Below the pieces are notes generated by a model. It was not told the origin of the DNA, did not search any database, and worked only from the letters and a program-made list of their open reading frames with translations. From contig JAHCJQ010000007.1 in the NCBI GenBank assembly GCA_026126215.1, positions 1-64,000 on the forward strand: a DNA stretch of 64,000 nt. Reading direction: 5' to 3'. The stretch comes from Alphaproteobacteria bacterium (GTDB lineage Bacteria; Pseudomonadota; Alphaproteobacteria; Ferrovibrionales; Ferrovibrionaceae). This document shows, in pieces, positions 50,682-59,277 of this stretch; within the stretch, counting starts at the first letter, position 1; each line of letters begins with the position of its first letter. The translations under genes and the position numbers were made by a program.

Positions 50682-51547
50682 GTTTCGGCTCCCCTGGCGA
50701 TCTGGCATGGCGCCGCCTCCGTGGTGAGGGTGCGCCCCTGAAGACTAAGGTATGCGGCATGGATGAGGCCAGCCCCGCGCATGGCGCGCGCCCGCTCCAG
50801 TCCGGCGGCCAGGGCAGCGCCGACCGCCTGGTCTGGCAACGCACCCACCTGGACGGTCACGGGCAGTTCGCCAAGGTCGCTGTCCTCGCGAATCTGGCGC
50901 GCAGGCCGCCGGACAATTGCCGGATGGTCGAAATCGACGGCATTGGCGATGAGTGTGGCAGCGGCATCCGCCATGGCCGCATTCGCGGCAAGAACGCTGA
51001 CCGCATCGGCGATGCCCAGCGATTGCGACCGGCCGCGCCAGCCGGAGGTGGCGACGCCACCCACGCCGTCGCCTGACTCGATGGTGACGGTGGCATCGAT
51101 GCCAGGAAGGTCCTGGTTGTCGACGACGCCCGCGGTGAAGCGCTTTCCGGCGCCGAGATGGATGGCGATATCTCCACCGTTGTTGACATAGGCGCGTTCG
51201 AGTTCACGCCCCTGCACCATCGCCGCCAGGATCTCGTCCGCGACCGCGCCGGCCACCGCCGCCATCGGCGTGATGAATGTCTGCCGATGCGGCCAGCAGG
51301 CACTGACCATGCGCCGCGCCACCGTGCCGCGCGGCAGCGGATAGACAGTGCCGAGCGGCGCGCGCAGGATGGAAAGTTCCTCGACAAGCCGTGCCAGCAC
51401 GCTTTGAAATGCATCGCAGGCTTGTGTATAGGCGCGCCCGATCTCGCGTGCATCGGCGGTGAATGCCTCGATGACCAGGTCGATGGGCCCATGCTGGAGA
51501 TGGAGGCGCCGCCCGTCGGCAAGCAGGCGCGCGACCGGGCCGCTCAC
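50678..51547 (-). CDS. UPF0280 family protein
   Basis: 289 residues, GTG start at 51547 overlapping the upstream stop by 4 bases (GTGA). UPF0280 proteins are ApbE-like in fold; function unproven. Seen are LLADGRRLHLQHGPIDLVIE, TFITPMAAVAGAVADEILAA, YVNNGGDIAIHL and GWRGRSQSLGIADAVSVLA, with Asn-Gly-Gly-Asp as in flavin-transferase relatives. It lies between the reductase-like gene and DUF1185; both neighbours overlap it. Confidence 0.85.
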   Translation of the reverse strand: MSGPVARLLADGRRLHLQHGPIDLVIEAFTADAREIGRAYTQACDAFQSVLARLVEELSILRAPLGTVYPLPRGTVARRMVSACWPHRQTFITPMAAVAGAVADEILAAMVQGRELERAYVNNGGDIAIHLGAGKRFTAGVVDNQDLPGIDATVTIESGDGVGGVATSGWRGRSQSLGIADAVSVLAANAAMADAAATLIANAVDFDHPAIVRRPARQIREDSDLGELPVTVQVGALPDQAVGAALAAGLERARAMRGAGLIHAAYLSLQGRTLTTEAAPCQIARGAET

Positions 51548-52998
51548 CGTCTCTCTCCCGCCATGGGCCAGGGATTGTCCGGGTGGCCTTTGGCCGCCGT
51601 CAGTCGTTCGCCGCCCAGCACACGCTCCAGCGGCACGATACTGTCCACGTGTCCGCCCAGCGCCGCATAATGCTCGCGCGGCATCGTGAACTCGATGGGC
51701 GCCACCAGCGCCGGTGTCGGCACATAGCCGAAGGCACGGTCTGGCGTGCGCGCCACGTCGATCATCAGGGTGATGCCGCCGCCGGGCCAGACATAGGCCG
51801 GCGCGCCACCAACGGTGACCCGGGTCAATGCCTCCTTCACCGAGAGGGTGAGGCGCACCGGATTCTCGGTGACCCCGGCGCGCAGCGAGCCGCCGGCGCC
51901 CGCCATGAACAGCACCGAACAGAGCGCCGGCTCGCAATTCTCGGCGATGCGCTCGACCACCTTGACGATCGGACCCGGCATCGCCTCCGGCACCGGGCGC
52001 AGCTTCTCGTCCAGCACATACCAGGCGCTGTCTTCGCCGGTGGTGGAAACCATGAGCAGCCGCAACCCCGGCCAGGCGGCCTTGGGGTCGATCCTCTCGA
52101 TGATCTCCAGCGGATTCTCGACATCGGTGCCGCCCCAGCCCTGCCCCGGCTCCGCGACCTGGAAGTACCGGCCGGGCGTGGACCGCCGGCCCCGGACCCG
52201 GATGCCGGCCGGCTTCATGTCCAGATAGCGGCCCGCCTGATGTTCGGTGAGAACGCCAGTGATGTGATCGTCGACGACGATCACCTCGTCCGCCAATCCG
52301 TGCCATTGCTTGGCGAACATGCCGATCGTCGCCGAACCGCAGCCGACCCGCATGCGTTCCTCGAGTTCGCCGTTCACGACCGGCGGTCTTGCCGACTGGA
52401 TCAGGACCCGGGCGCCGCCATCGATGCTGACTTCGACCGCCTCCTTGTTGCAGAGACGCAGCATGGCGTCACAGGTGGCATTGCCTTCCTTCTTGCTGCC
52501 GCCGGTGAGATGCCGCACGCCACCCAGCGCCAGCATCTGCGAGCCGTACTCGGCGGTGGTTACATGGCCGATCTGCTCGCCATCCACGCGTACCGCTGCC
52601 TGCTCCGGCCCGAGATAGCGGTCGGTGTCGATCTTCACCTTGACGCCGCAATAGCTGAAGATCCCTTCAGAGACCACCGTGACTAAATCGACATTGTCGT
52701 GTCGGCTCGCGACGATGAACGGTGCCGGCTTGTAATCCGGGTAGGTCGTGCCGGAGCCAATTCCGGTGACGAAAGTCGGCACCCCGGAGACGACAGATCC
52801 ATCCCAATCGCGCGCACCTTCCAGGAACGGCACGACGCCCGCGCCCTCGCGGGCGGCCTGAAGCACCAGCAATGGGTCCATCCGCGTCAGACGGCCATCG
52901 AAGTTGCCATAGCGGTCGCAGGCCCCGGTCTTGCCCGGCCGTATGCGGCAGAGAACCGGGCAGGCATCGCACTTCACGATGCCATCATCCTCGCTCAA
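51544..52998 (-). CDS. 6-hydroxynicotinate reductase-like protein
   Basis: 484 residues. I recognise it as the family annotated 6-hydroxynicotinate reductase, the enzyme that reduces the ring to 1,4,5,6-tetrahydro-6-oxonicotinate in reductive nicotinate degradation. The N-terminus has cysteines 10, 13, 17 and 27 (CDACPVLCRIRPGKTGACDR), an iron-sulfur ligand set. Other landmarks: GIGSGTTYPDYKPAPFIVAS, IFSYCGVKVKIDTDRYLGPE, SKKEGNATCDAML. Family assignment is from memory, and the actual substrate may be another N-heterocycle. Overlaps both neighbours by 4 bases. Confidence 0.75.
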   Translation of the reverse strand: MSEDDGIVKCDACPVLCRIRPGKTGACDRYGNFDGRLTRMDPLLVLQAAREGAGVVPFLEGARDWDGSVVSGVPTFVTGIGSGTTYPDYKPAPFIVASRHDNVDLVTVVSEGIFSYCGVKVKIDTDRYLGPEQAAVRVDGEQIGHVTTAEYGSQMLALGGVRHLTGGSKKEGNATCDAMLRLCNKEAVEVSIDGGARVLIQSARPPVVNGELEERMRVGCGSATIGMFAKQWHGLADEVIVVDDHITGVLTEHQAGRYLDMKPAGIRVRGRRSTPGRYFQVAEPGQGWGGTDVENPLEIIERIDPKAAWPGLRLLMVSTTGEDSAWYVLDEKLRPVPEAMPGPIVKVVERIAENCEPALCSVLFMAGAGGSLRAGVTENPVRLTLSVKEALTRVTVGGAPAYVWPGGGITLMIDVARTPDRAFGYVPTPALVAPIEFTMPREHYAALGGHVDSIVPLERVLGGERLTAAKGHPDNPWPMAGERR

Positions 52999-55748
52999 GC
53001 GCCCCTCCTCTCGCGAATGGCGGCACGCAGCCGGTCCGGGGTGACCGGTACGAAGACCGGACGAACCCCGGTTGCGTGGTGAATGGCCCCAAGGATTGCG
53101 GGCGCCGTCGGCACGAGCCCAGGTTCGCCGACGCCCTTGGCGCCCGAGGGTCCGAGCGGCTCGCGCTCCTCGATCATCAGCACCTCGATCGGCGGAACGT
53201 CGCCGATGGTCGGAATGAGGTAATCGTGCAGGTTCTCCGTCCGACCTGGGAGATACTCTTCCATCAGCGCGAGACCGAGCCCCTGCGCAATGCCGCCCTG
53301 GATCTGTCCCTCGACCTGGACCGGATTGATGGCGCGGCCGACATCATGCGCTGCGAGGATCGAAAGGACCCGCGTTGTGCCGAGATCCATGTCCACCTCG
53401 ACCACCGCCATCTGTGCGGCAAAGGCGTAGGTCGCATAGGGAATGCCCTGCCCATCACCATCGAGCGGCGTCGTCGGCGGATCGAAACGCCCTTCCCCGC
53501 GCACCACGTCGCCGTTCGCGTCCGGTTCGAGCATGCCGAGATCGATTTCCCGGCGATGTCCCGCTTCCTCCACCAGGATGCGGCCTTCGCCGATTTCGAT
53601 ACGCGCTTCTTCCCCCGCATTGGCGAAGCGCAAGATGGCCGCGCGCAGGCTGAGGCCAGCCGCCTCGGCCGCACGGCCCGAGACGAAGGTCTGGCGCGAG
53701 GCGGAGGTCTTGCCCGCATCGGCCGTGCGGTCGGTATCGCCCATCACGAGGCGGATCCGCGAGATCGGAATGCCGATGGCGTCGGCGAGAATCTGGGACA
53801 GGATCGTGTTCGAGCCCTGCCCGATATCGACCGCGCCATTGTAAAACGTGACCGCGCCGTTCCGGTCGATGCCGACCCGCATGGTCGAAGGGTTCGACAT
53901 CGAGGTATTGCCGATCCCATACCACATGCAGCCAATGCCTACCCCGCGCCGCAACGCGCCCTGCGCACGTTGATTGAAGGCCGCGACCTCCCGGCAGGCC
54001 GCCTGCCAGCGTGGCGCCAGGGCGTCGAGGCAGGCAACCAGGCCCGCGCTTGCTTCCAGCCGCTGGCCCGTGGCCGTGACATCGCCGACGCGGAGGGCAT
54101 TGATACGGCGGAACTCCAGCCGGTCGATGGCCAGTTCATCGGCCAGGCTGTCCATCATCGCTTCGTGCGCGATGGCCGCCTGTGGCACCCCGAACCCACG
54201 GAATGCGCCGGCGGGAGGCGCATTGGTGAAATAGGCCCGGCCCGTCGTGCGCACGTTCGGCACCGCATAGGGACCGGTCGCATGCACCGGCACGCGGTTC
54301 GCGACCGTGGGCCCCCAACTCGCATAGGCACCGGTATCGAACAGCGCATCGGATTCCGCAGTGAGCAGCCTGCCCGACGCGTCGCAGGCAAAGCGGACGA
54401 TAACCCGCGCCGGATGGCGCTTGGTCGAAGCCATCATGCTTTCGGGCCGGGTATAGACCCAGGCCACCGGCCGCCCGGTGACCCACGCCGCAAGCGCGAG
54501 CAGCGGCTGAACCGAGACGTCGAGCTTGCCTCCGAAACCGCCGCCGCATGCGGTCGGCACTATCCGGACCTGATCGCGGGCGATGCGCAGCACGTTGGCG
54601 ACTTCTTCCAGATCCATCGCCGGTGCCTGCGTCGTTGCGTGAACCTCAATCCGGTCGCCGACGCGGCGGGCCCAACCGGCCTCCGGCTCGATATAGGCAT
54701 GTTCCACAAAACTCGTATCGAACACACCTTCCGCCACGGCCACCGCCGAGGCGACCGCCTGCTCCACATCGCCGCGGCGGACCTTGCCGCTGATCAGCAG
54801 GTTGTCCGGCCGCGCGGCCTGGACGGCGCGCCCCGCCCGCATCGCGGCATCGATACCCGTGACCGGCTCTTCAGGTTCGTAATGGATCGGCAGTTCCGCC
54901 TCGCGGACCGCCTCCACCGCATCGCGCGTGCCGACTAGGGCCAGAACCGCCTCGCCGCGATAGCGCACTTCGCCATCTGCAAGCACCGGCTGGTCCTTGA
55001 GATCGGGATATATGCCAAAGCCGTTGAAGGGAATATCGGAGGCAACGATGATACGTTCGATCCGCGGGTGGCGCGCCCGGAAGTCCGCCAGGTCCCCGAT
55101 GGTGAACCGCGCCCGCGCATGCGGCGAGCGGATGGCCCGCAGCCAGAGCGCATCTTTCGGAATGCCGTCGGCGCCGAATACTTCCGCGCCGGTGATCTTG
55201 GCGATGCCATCGACCTTTGGTACGCGTGCACCGACCGCCGCGCCGGCTTCGGGAAGCGCCGGGAGATTCACCTCGCTCGCGGCATCGAGCACCGCCTCGA
55301 CGATCTTGCGATAACCGGTGCAGCGGCACAGCACGCCACCCAGCGCATCAAGCGTCTCGCTCTCCGTCGGATGCTCCCGGTGACCGAGCAATTCCACCGC
55401 CGCCATCAGCATGCCAGGCGTGCAGATTCCGCACTGGGCCGCGCCATGCTTCTGGAATGCACGCTGGACCCTGGTCAATGTGCCATGCGCCATCAGTCCT
55501 TCGACCGTAACTACGACCTTGCCGGCGGCCTGGCCGAGCGGCGTCAGGCAGGCACAGATCTGCTTCCCGTCGAGCAGGATGGTGCAGGCTCCGCAATCGC
55601 CGGCATTGCAGCCGATCTTCACGCCGGTGAAGCCGAACTCATCGCGCAGCACGTCGGCGAGCCGCGTGTGTCCCGGCATATGGCTGGTGGAAAGCTTGCC
55701 GTTGAGAATGAAGCGCACCGCCGGTGCCTCTGGCCGCTGCAGGTTCAT
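52995..55748 (-). CDS. Fused 2Fe-2S/molybdopterin hydroxylase of the xanthine dehydrogenase family
   Basis: 917 residues. Residues 1-160 are a two-cluster ferredoxin-like subunit: Cys47, 52, 55 and 67 for the plant-type 2Fe-2S cluster and Cys106, 109, 141 and 143 for the second. Residues 170-917 are the molybdopterin domain with GGGFGGK (402-408), FRGFGVPQ and the active-site Glu875 in GVGEPG. The residue after GGGFGGK is Leu409, where bovine xanthine oxidase has Glu802, so xanthine is unlikely. It hydroxylates an N-heterocycle using water, probably passing electrons to the FAD subunit encoded upstream. Confidence 0.92.
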   Translation of the reverse strand: MNLQRPEAPAVRFILNGKLSTSHMPGHTRLADVLRDEFGFTGVKIGCNAGDCGACTILLDGKQICACLTPLGQAAGKVVVTVEGLMAHGTLTRVQRAFQKHGAAQCGICTPGMLMAAVELLGHREHPTESETLDALGGVLCRCTGYRKIVEAVLDAASEVNLPALPEAGAAVGARVPKVDGIAKITGAEVFGADGIPKDALWLRAIRSPHARARFTIGDLADFRARHPRIERIIVASDIPFNGFGIYPDLKDQPVLADGEVRYRGEAVLALVGTRDAVEAVREAELPIHYEPEEPVTGIDAAMRAGRAVQAARPDNLLISGKVRRGDVEQAVASAVAVAEGVFDTSFVEHAYIEPEAGWARRVGDRIEVHATTQAPAMDLEEVANVLRIARDQVRIVPTACGGGFGGKLDVSVQPLLALAAWVTGRPVAWVYTRPESMMASTKRHPARVIVRFACDASGRLLTAESDALFDTGAYASWGPTVANRVPVHATGPYAVPNVRTTGRAYFTNAPPAGAFRGFGVPQAAIAHEAMMDSLADELAIDRLEFRRINALRVGDVTATGQRLEASAGLVACLDALAPRWQAACREVAAFNQRAQGALRRGVGIGCMWYGIGNTSMSNPSTMRVGIDRNGAVTFYNGAVDIGQGSNTILSQILADAIGIPISRIRLVMGDTDRTADAGKTSASRQTFVSGRAAEAAGLSLRAAILRFANAGEEARIEIGEGRILVEEAGHRREIDLGMLEPDANGDVVRGEGRFDPPTTPLDGDGQGIPYATYAFAAQMAVVEVDMDLGTTRVLSILAAHDVGRAINPVQVEGQIQGGIAQGLGLALMEEYLPGRTENLHDYLIPTIGDVPPIEVLMIEEREPLGPSGAKGVGEPGLVPTAPAILGAIHHATGVRPVFVPVTPDRLRAAIRERRGA

Positions 55749-56620
55749 GTCCTGCTCCCGAGCGTGGCGAGACTGCGCCGGATCAGGGTCAGTGCCGCGT
55801 CACGGCGATAGGCCGCGCTGCCGCGCACATCGTCGATGGGCGAAAGCGGCTCCAGGTGCTCCTCACGCACGAGATCGGCGAGCGAGGCATCGGCCTTTCG
55901 TCCGATCATCGCGGCCTCCAACCCGCCCAGGCGCCTGGCGGTCGCGGCGCTGGCGCCGACCGCGACGCCGGCACGGAGCACATGGCCGGACGTGTCGAGA
56001 TCGAGCAGCGTGCCGACCATGACGATGGAGATGACGAGGTAGCGGCGCGCGCCGAGCTTCAGGAAATGTCCCGATGCCCGGCCCTGCGGCTTGGGCACGA
56101 GGATGGCGGTGAGCAGCTCATCCGGCGCGCGCGCGGTTCGCCGGTTCCCGACCACGAATTCCGCGAGCGGCAGCCTGCGCCGGCTGCCGCTGCTCGCACA
56201 AAGCTCCACATCCGCATCCAGCGCCAGCAATGGCGGCACACCATCGGCGGCCGGCGACGCATTGCAGAGATTGCCGCCCAGGGTGCCGGCATTCTGTATC
56301 TGCATTCCGCCCACCTCGCGCGCAGCCAGACGCACCCCATCGAACAGCGGTGGCAAGTCCGTGGCGATGAGCTCGCTCCATGTCGTCGTGGCGCCGATGC
56401 GCCAATGTGTCTCTTCCTCGGCGATGCCGCGCAACTCGGCAAGGGCGGTGATGTCCACCAGCTCGTCATCCAGTGCGCGGCCAACGCGCGCGGGGTAATA
56501 GTCGGTTCCGCCGGCGAGGATCGTGCAGCCCGACGCCAGCGCCGCCAGAGCCTGGTCCAGTGTGGAGACCCGTTGATAACTCCCCGACGACACGGCGCCC
56601 CCCAAGCGCTTCGCGATCAT
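55745..56620 (-). CDS. FAD-binding subunit of molybdenum hydroxylase
   Basis: 291 residues of the CoxM/XdhB family, the flavin subunit that takes electrons from the 2Fe-2S clusters. TILAGGTDYYPARVG (34-48) and AGTLGGNLCNASPAADG (113-129) bind FAD. First gene of the eleven-gene operon; overlaps the molybdenum-subunit gene by 4 bases. The 5' leader is short, and a candidate promoter and inverted repeats lie immediately upstream. Confidence 0.92.
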   Translation of the reverse strand: MIAKRLGGAVSSGSYQRVSTLDQALAALASGCTILAGGTDYYPARVGRALDDELVDITALAELRGIAEEETHWRIGATTTWSELIATDLPPLFDGVRLAAREVGGMQIQNAGTLGGNLCNASPAADGVPPLLALDADVELCASSGSRRRLPLAEFVVGNRRTARAPDELLTAILVPKPQGRASGHFLKLGARRYLVISIVMVGTLLDLDTSGHVLRAGVAVGASAATARRLGGLEAAMIGRKADASLADLVREEHLEPLSPIDDVRGSAAYRRDAALTLIRRSLATLGSRT

Positions 56621-56663
56621 TCGTATGCGAACAAGTTTGCGCAGCAGCCCCGCAGCCTGTCAA
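56621..56663 (-). promoter_or_regulatory. Candidate promoter/operator of the heterocycle operon
   Basis: On the reverse strand a perfect TTGACA (56658-56663) is followed 18 bases later by CAAACT (56634-56639), a weak -10. Two short inverted repeats overlap it, TTCG-TATG-CGAA (56621-56632) and TGCGAAC..GTTTGCGCA (56627-56644), which could bind a regulator. No regulator gene is adjacent. Confidence 0.3.
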
Positions 56664-56736
56664 CTCCCTTCGTGCCGAAGCGGAGCCGATCGCCTAGGCT
56701 TGCGCGCATTCCCATTCTAGTCGGAGTTCGGCCCCG

Positions 56737-58350
56737 ATGTCCGTGCGATTGCTGCGCCTGACCGCGTCATGGTTCCTGCTCGCCGCGCTGGCCGCATGCG
56801 TCGCGCCGGTCTCACTCGACCGCCTCACCGTCCTGCATGTCAACGACGTGCATTCCCGCCTGCAGCCGGTCAACGAATTCGGCTCTGCCTGTACGCCCCA
56901 GGACTTGGAGAAAGGCGCCTGCGTCGGTGGCGCCGCGCGGCTTGCCGCAATCGTCGCCGCACTCAGGGACGAAGCACGCCGGCGGGGAGAGGCACTGCTC
57001 CTGCTCGATGCCGGCGACCAGTTCCAGGGCTCGCTCTTCTACACCTACCATCGCGGCGCGGCCGAGCTAGCGGTGATGAACCAGATCGGTTTCGACGCCA
57101 TGGCCATTGGCAACCATGAATTCGACAATGGTCCGCCAGTGCTCGCCAGTTTCATCAGCGGCGCCGGATTTCCCGTGCTCTCCGCCAATATCGACGCGCG
57201 GGGCGAGCCGCATCTGGCCGGACTCATTCGCTCCCATGCCGTGCTCCAGACCCTGGCTGGCCGCATCGCCGTGATCGGGCTCACCGCGGAGGACACGCCA
57301 ACCATATCCTCGAGCGGCCCGCGCCTTGTCTTCCGCCGCGCGGAAGAGGTGCTGCCGCCCCTCATCTCCGTGCTGGAATCGGAGAGTATCGGGCGCATCG
57401 TCGTGCTGAGCCATCTCGGCCTGGCGCGTGACCGCGAGGTGGCAAGGCGCATCAAGGGCATTGACCTGATCGTGGGCGGCCACAGCCATTCCCTGCTCTC
57501 CAACTCCCTCGCGGGTGCGGTTGGCCCCTATCCCATCGTGGAGACGGCGCCGGACGGCACCAGTGTGCCAATCGTGCAGGCCGGTGCCCATGGGCGGTAT
57601 CTGGGTCGCATCGAGATCGTGTTCGGGCCCGGGGAGCGTGTTGCGTCCTGGTCGGGCGATACCATGATCCTCGCACAGGCATTGCCGGAGGATCCGACAG
57701 TGGCTGCCATCGTCGCCCGGTTCGCCGAACCACTGGAGGCCCTGCGCTTGCGTGCCGTAGGCAGGACCGACATCGACCTGGAACAGCGCGGCTGCCGGGC
57801 AGGCGAATGCGCCATCGGCAATCTCGTGGCGGACGCCATGCTTGCCGCGACGGTGAATCAGGGAGTGCAGGCGGCGATCACCAATGGCGGCGGTCTGCGC
57901 GCGGGCTTGCGCGCCGGGACGATCACCTATGGCGACCTGCTGACGGTCCTGCCATTCCAGAATACCATCGCCACCCTGGCACTGACCGGGGCGGACCTGC
58001 GATCGGCGCTGGAGCATGGTTTGTCGGGCCTCGAAGAAGGCCGCGGACGTTTTCCGCAGGTGGCTGGATTGCGTTTCGCCTTCGATCCGGCGCGCCCGAC
58101 CGGAGCGCGCATCCTCGCCATCGAGATCCGTGAGGCGGATGGGCGGTTCGCCCCGCTGGAGCCCGCGCGGCGCTACCGGATCGCGACCAACGACTTCCTG
58201 CGCCGCGGGGGCGATGGCTACGCGATCTTCCGCGAGCGCGCGATAGAGCCTTATGACTTCGGGCCGAATGTCGAAGAGGTGATGGTGGAACACCTGGCGC
58301 GTCATTCCCCGGTCCGGCCGACGCTCGACGGCAGGATCAGCCGGCGATGA
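56737..58350 (+). CDS. 5'-nucleotidase/metallophosphatase lipoprotein
   Basis: 537 residues of the UshA family: an N-terminal binuclear metal phosphatase and a C-terminal nucleotidase domain. A lipobox LAAC near residue 21 makes it a lipoprotein rather than a soluble periplasmic protein. Metal and active-site motifs: LHVNDVHSRLQP, LDAGDQFQGS, GNHEFDNGPP, SHLGLARDREVA, GGHSHS; the C-terminal domain has ITNGGGLRAGLRAG and LPFQNTIATLALTG. Divergent from the heterocycle operon. Confidence 0.9.
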   Translation: MSVRLLRLTASWFLLAALAACVAPVSLDRLTVLHVNDVHSRLQPVNEFGSACTPQDLEKGACVGGAARLAAIVAALRDEARRRGEALLLLDAGDQFQGSLFYTYHRGAAELAVMNQIGFDAMAIGNHEFDNGPPVLASFISGAGFPVLSANIDARGEPHLAGLIRSHAVLQTLAGRIAVIGLTAEDTPTISSSGPRLVFRRAEEVLPPLISVLESESIGRIVVLSHLGLARDREVARRIKGIDLIVGGHSHSLLSNSLAGAVGPYPIVETAPDGTSVPIVQAGAHGRYLGRIEIVFGPGERVASWSGDTMILAQALPEDPTVAAIVARFAEPLEALRLRAVGRTDIDLEQRGCRAGECAIGNLVADAMLAATVNQGVQAAITNGGGLRAGLRAGTITYGDLLTVLPFQNTIATLALTGADLRSALEHGLSGLEEGRGRFPQVAGLRFAFDPARPTGARILAIEIREADGRFAPLEPARRYRIATNDFLRRGGDGYAIFRERAIEPYDFGPNVEEVMVEHLARHSPVRPTLDGRISRR

Positions 58351-58419
58351 TGTCCTTTCCCTGCCCCCCGCAGCATGTCACAGTGCGTTTCAGTCGTTCT
58401 GACATGGGGGCATTCCGGA

Positions 58420-58854
58420 ATGATCCAGTGGTGTCGCTATGCCATTGTTTCCCTCGCGCTGCTGCTTGCGGCCTGCGCCGGCGAACGGGGCACATCGAGC
58501 GTTCCGGTACCCGGCCAGCCAAGTGCCGGCGATGGGGCCGCGCTCTATCTGATCTTCTTTGCCTTTGACAGCGTCGATATCTCGCCGCTCGGCCAGAGCA
58601 TCGTGCGCAAGGTGGTGGAGGATGCGCAGGCCAATCCGCCGATCCGCGTCACGGTCAACGGCTATGCCGATCGCGTCGGGCCGGCCGGTTACAACCAGGC
58701 GCTCTCCGAGGACCGCGCCGAGGTCGTGGTCCAGGCCCTTGTACGCAACGGCCTGCGCAACGTGAATATCCGCAAGCTCGGCATGGGCGAGGAGCAGGAC
58801 GCGGAAGTGCCGGTGGGCGGCCGGCACGTATCCGTCAAGCTTCACCGGCAATAG
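58420..58854 (+). CDS. OmpA-domain lipoprotein
   Basis: 144 residues from the ATG at 58420: lipoprotein signal with LLLAAC, then a C-terminal OmpA-type peptidoglycan-associated domain (YLIFFAFDSVDISP, TVNGYADRVGPAGYNQALSEDRA, GMGEEQD). Resembles Pal-like proteins but is short. It is 69 bases after the nucleotidase gene; relation to it unknown. Confidence 0.82.
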   Translation: MIQWCRYAIVSLALLLAACAGERGTSSVPVPGQPSAGDGAALYLIFFAFDSVDISPLGQSIVRKVVEDAQANPPIRVTVNGYADRVGPAGYNQALSEDRAEVVVQALVRNGLRNVNIRKLGMGEEQDAEVPVGGRHVSVKLHRQ

Positions 58855-58857
58855 AGA

Positions 58858-59277
58858 TCAGCGTCGCTCGCCAAGCGGCTGTCCGAAGCTGAACTCGACG
58901 AGATTTCCGTCCGGATCGGCGATGCCGCAGTAATAGCCGACCGGTGGCGGCTCCTGTCGCGCCGGCCACACCAGCCGATCTTCGTCGGCGGCACGGGCAG
59001 CCACCCGGTCTACCTCCGCCCGGCTGTCGCAGGCGAAGCCCAGATGGCTGAAATCGCCATCCCCCTGGGCCGGACGGGTGCCACCGCCGATCAGGACGAT
59101 GGCAAAGTCCTCTTCCTTGCCCGGTTCCGACAGCCAGATCACGGGCTGGACCTTGTCCTGGTCGCGGGCATGAGTGGGCACCAGCCCGCAATATGACTGA
59201 TAGAAGGCCGCCGACGCGGCAACGTCCCGCACATGCAGGGCCACATGGGTCAGCCGCGCAAATCCCGCTTGCATCAC
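58858..59277 (-). CDS. VOC (glyoxalase/dioxygenase fold) protein
   Basis: 139 residues of the vicinal-oxygen-chelate fold. RLTHVALHVRDVAASAAFYQ, then SHLGFACDSRAEVDR and the metal-facing IADPDGNLVEFSFGQP. His and Glu typical of VOC metal sites are present, but the reaction is not identifiable. Its start overlaps the end of the YciA gene by 4 bases. Confidence 0.85.
   Translation of the reverse strand: MMQAGFARLTHVALHVRDVAASAAFYQSYCGLVPTHARDQDKVQPVIWLSEPGKEEDFAIVLIGGGTRPAQGDGDFSHLGFACDSRAEVDRVAARAADEDRLVWPARQEPPPVGYYCGIADPDGNLVEFSFGQPLGERR

Noticed and set aside
52872-54938. 688-codon forward frame across the molybdenum hydroxylase gene
   Set aside because: Antisense shadow; all cofactor motifs are on the other strand.
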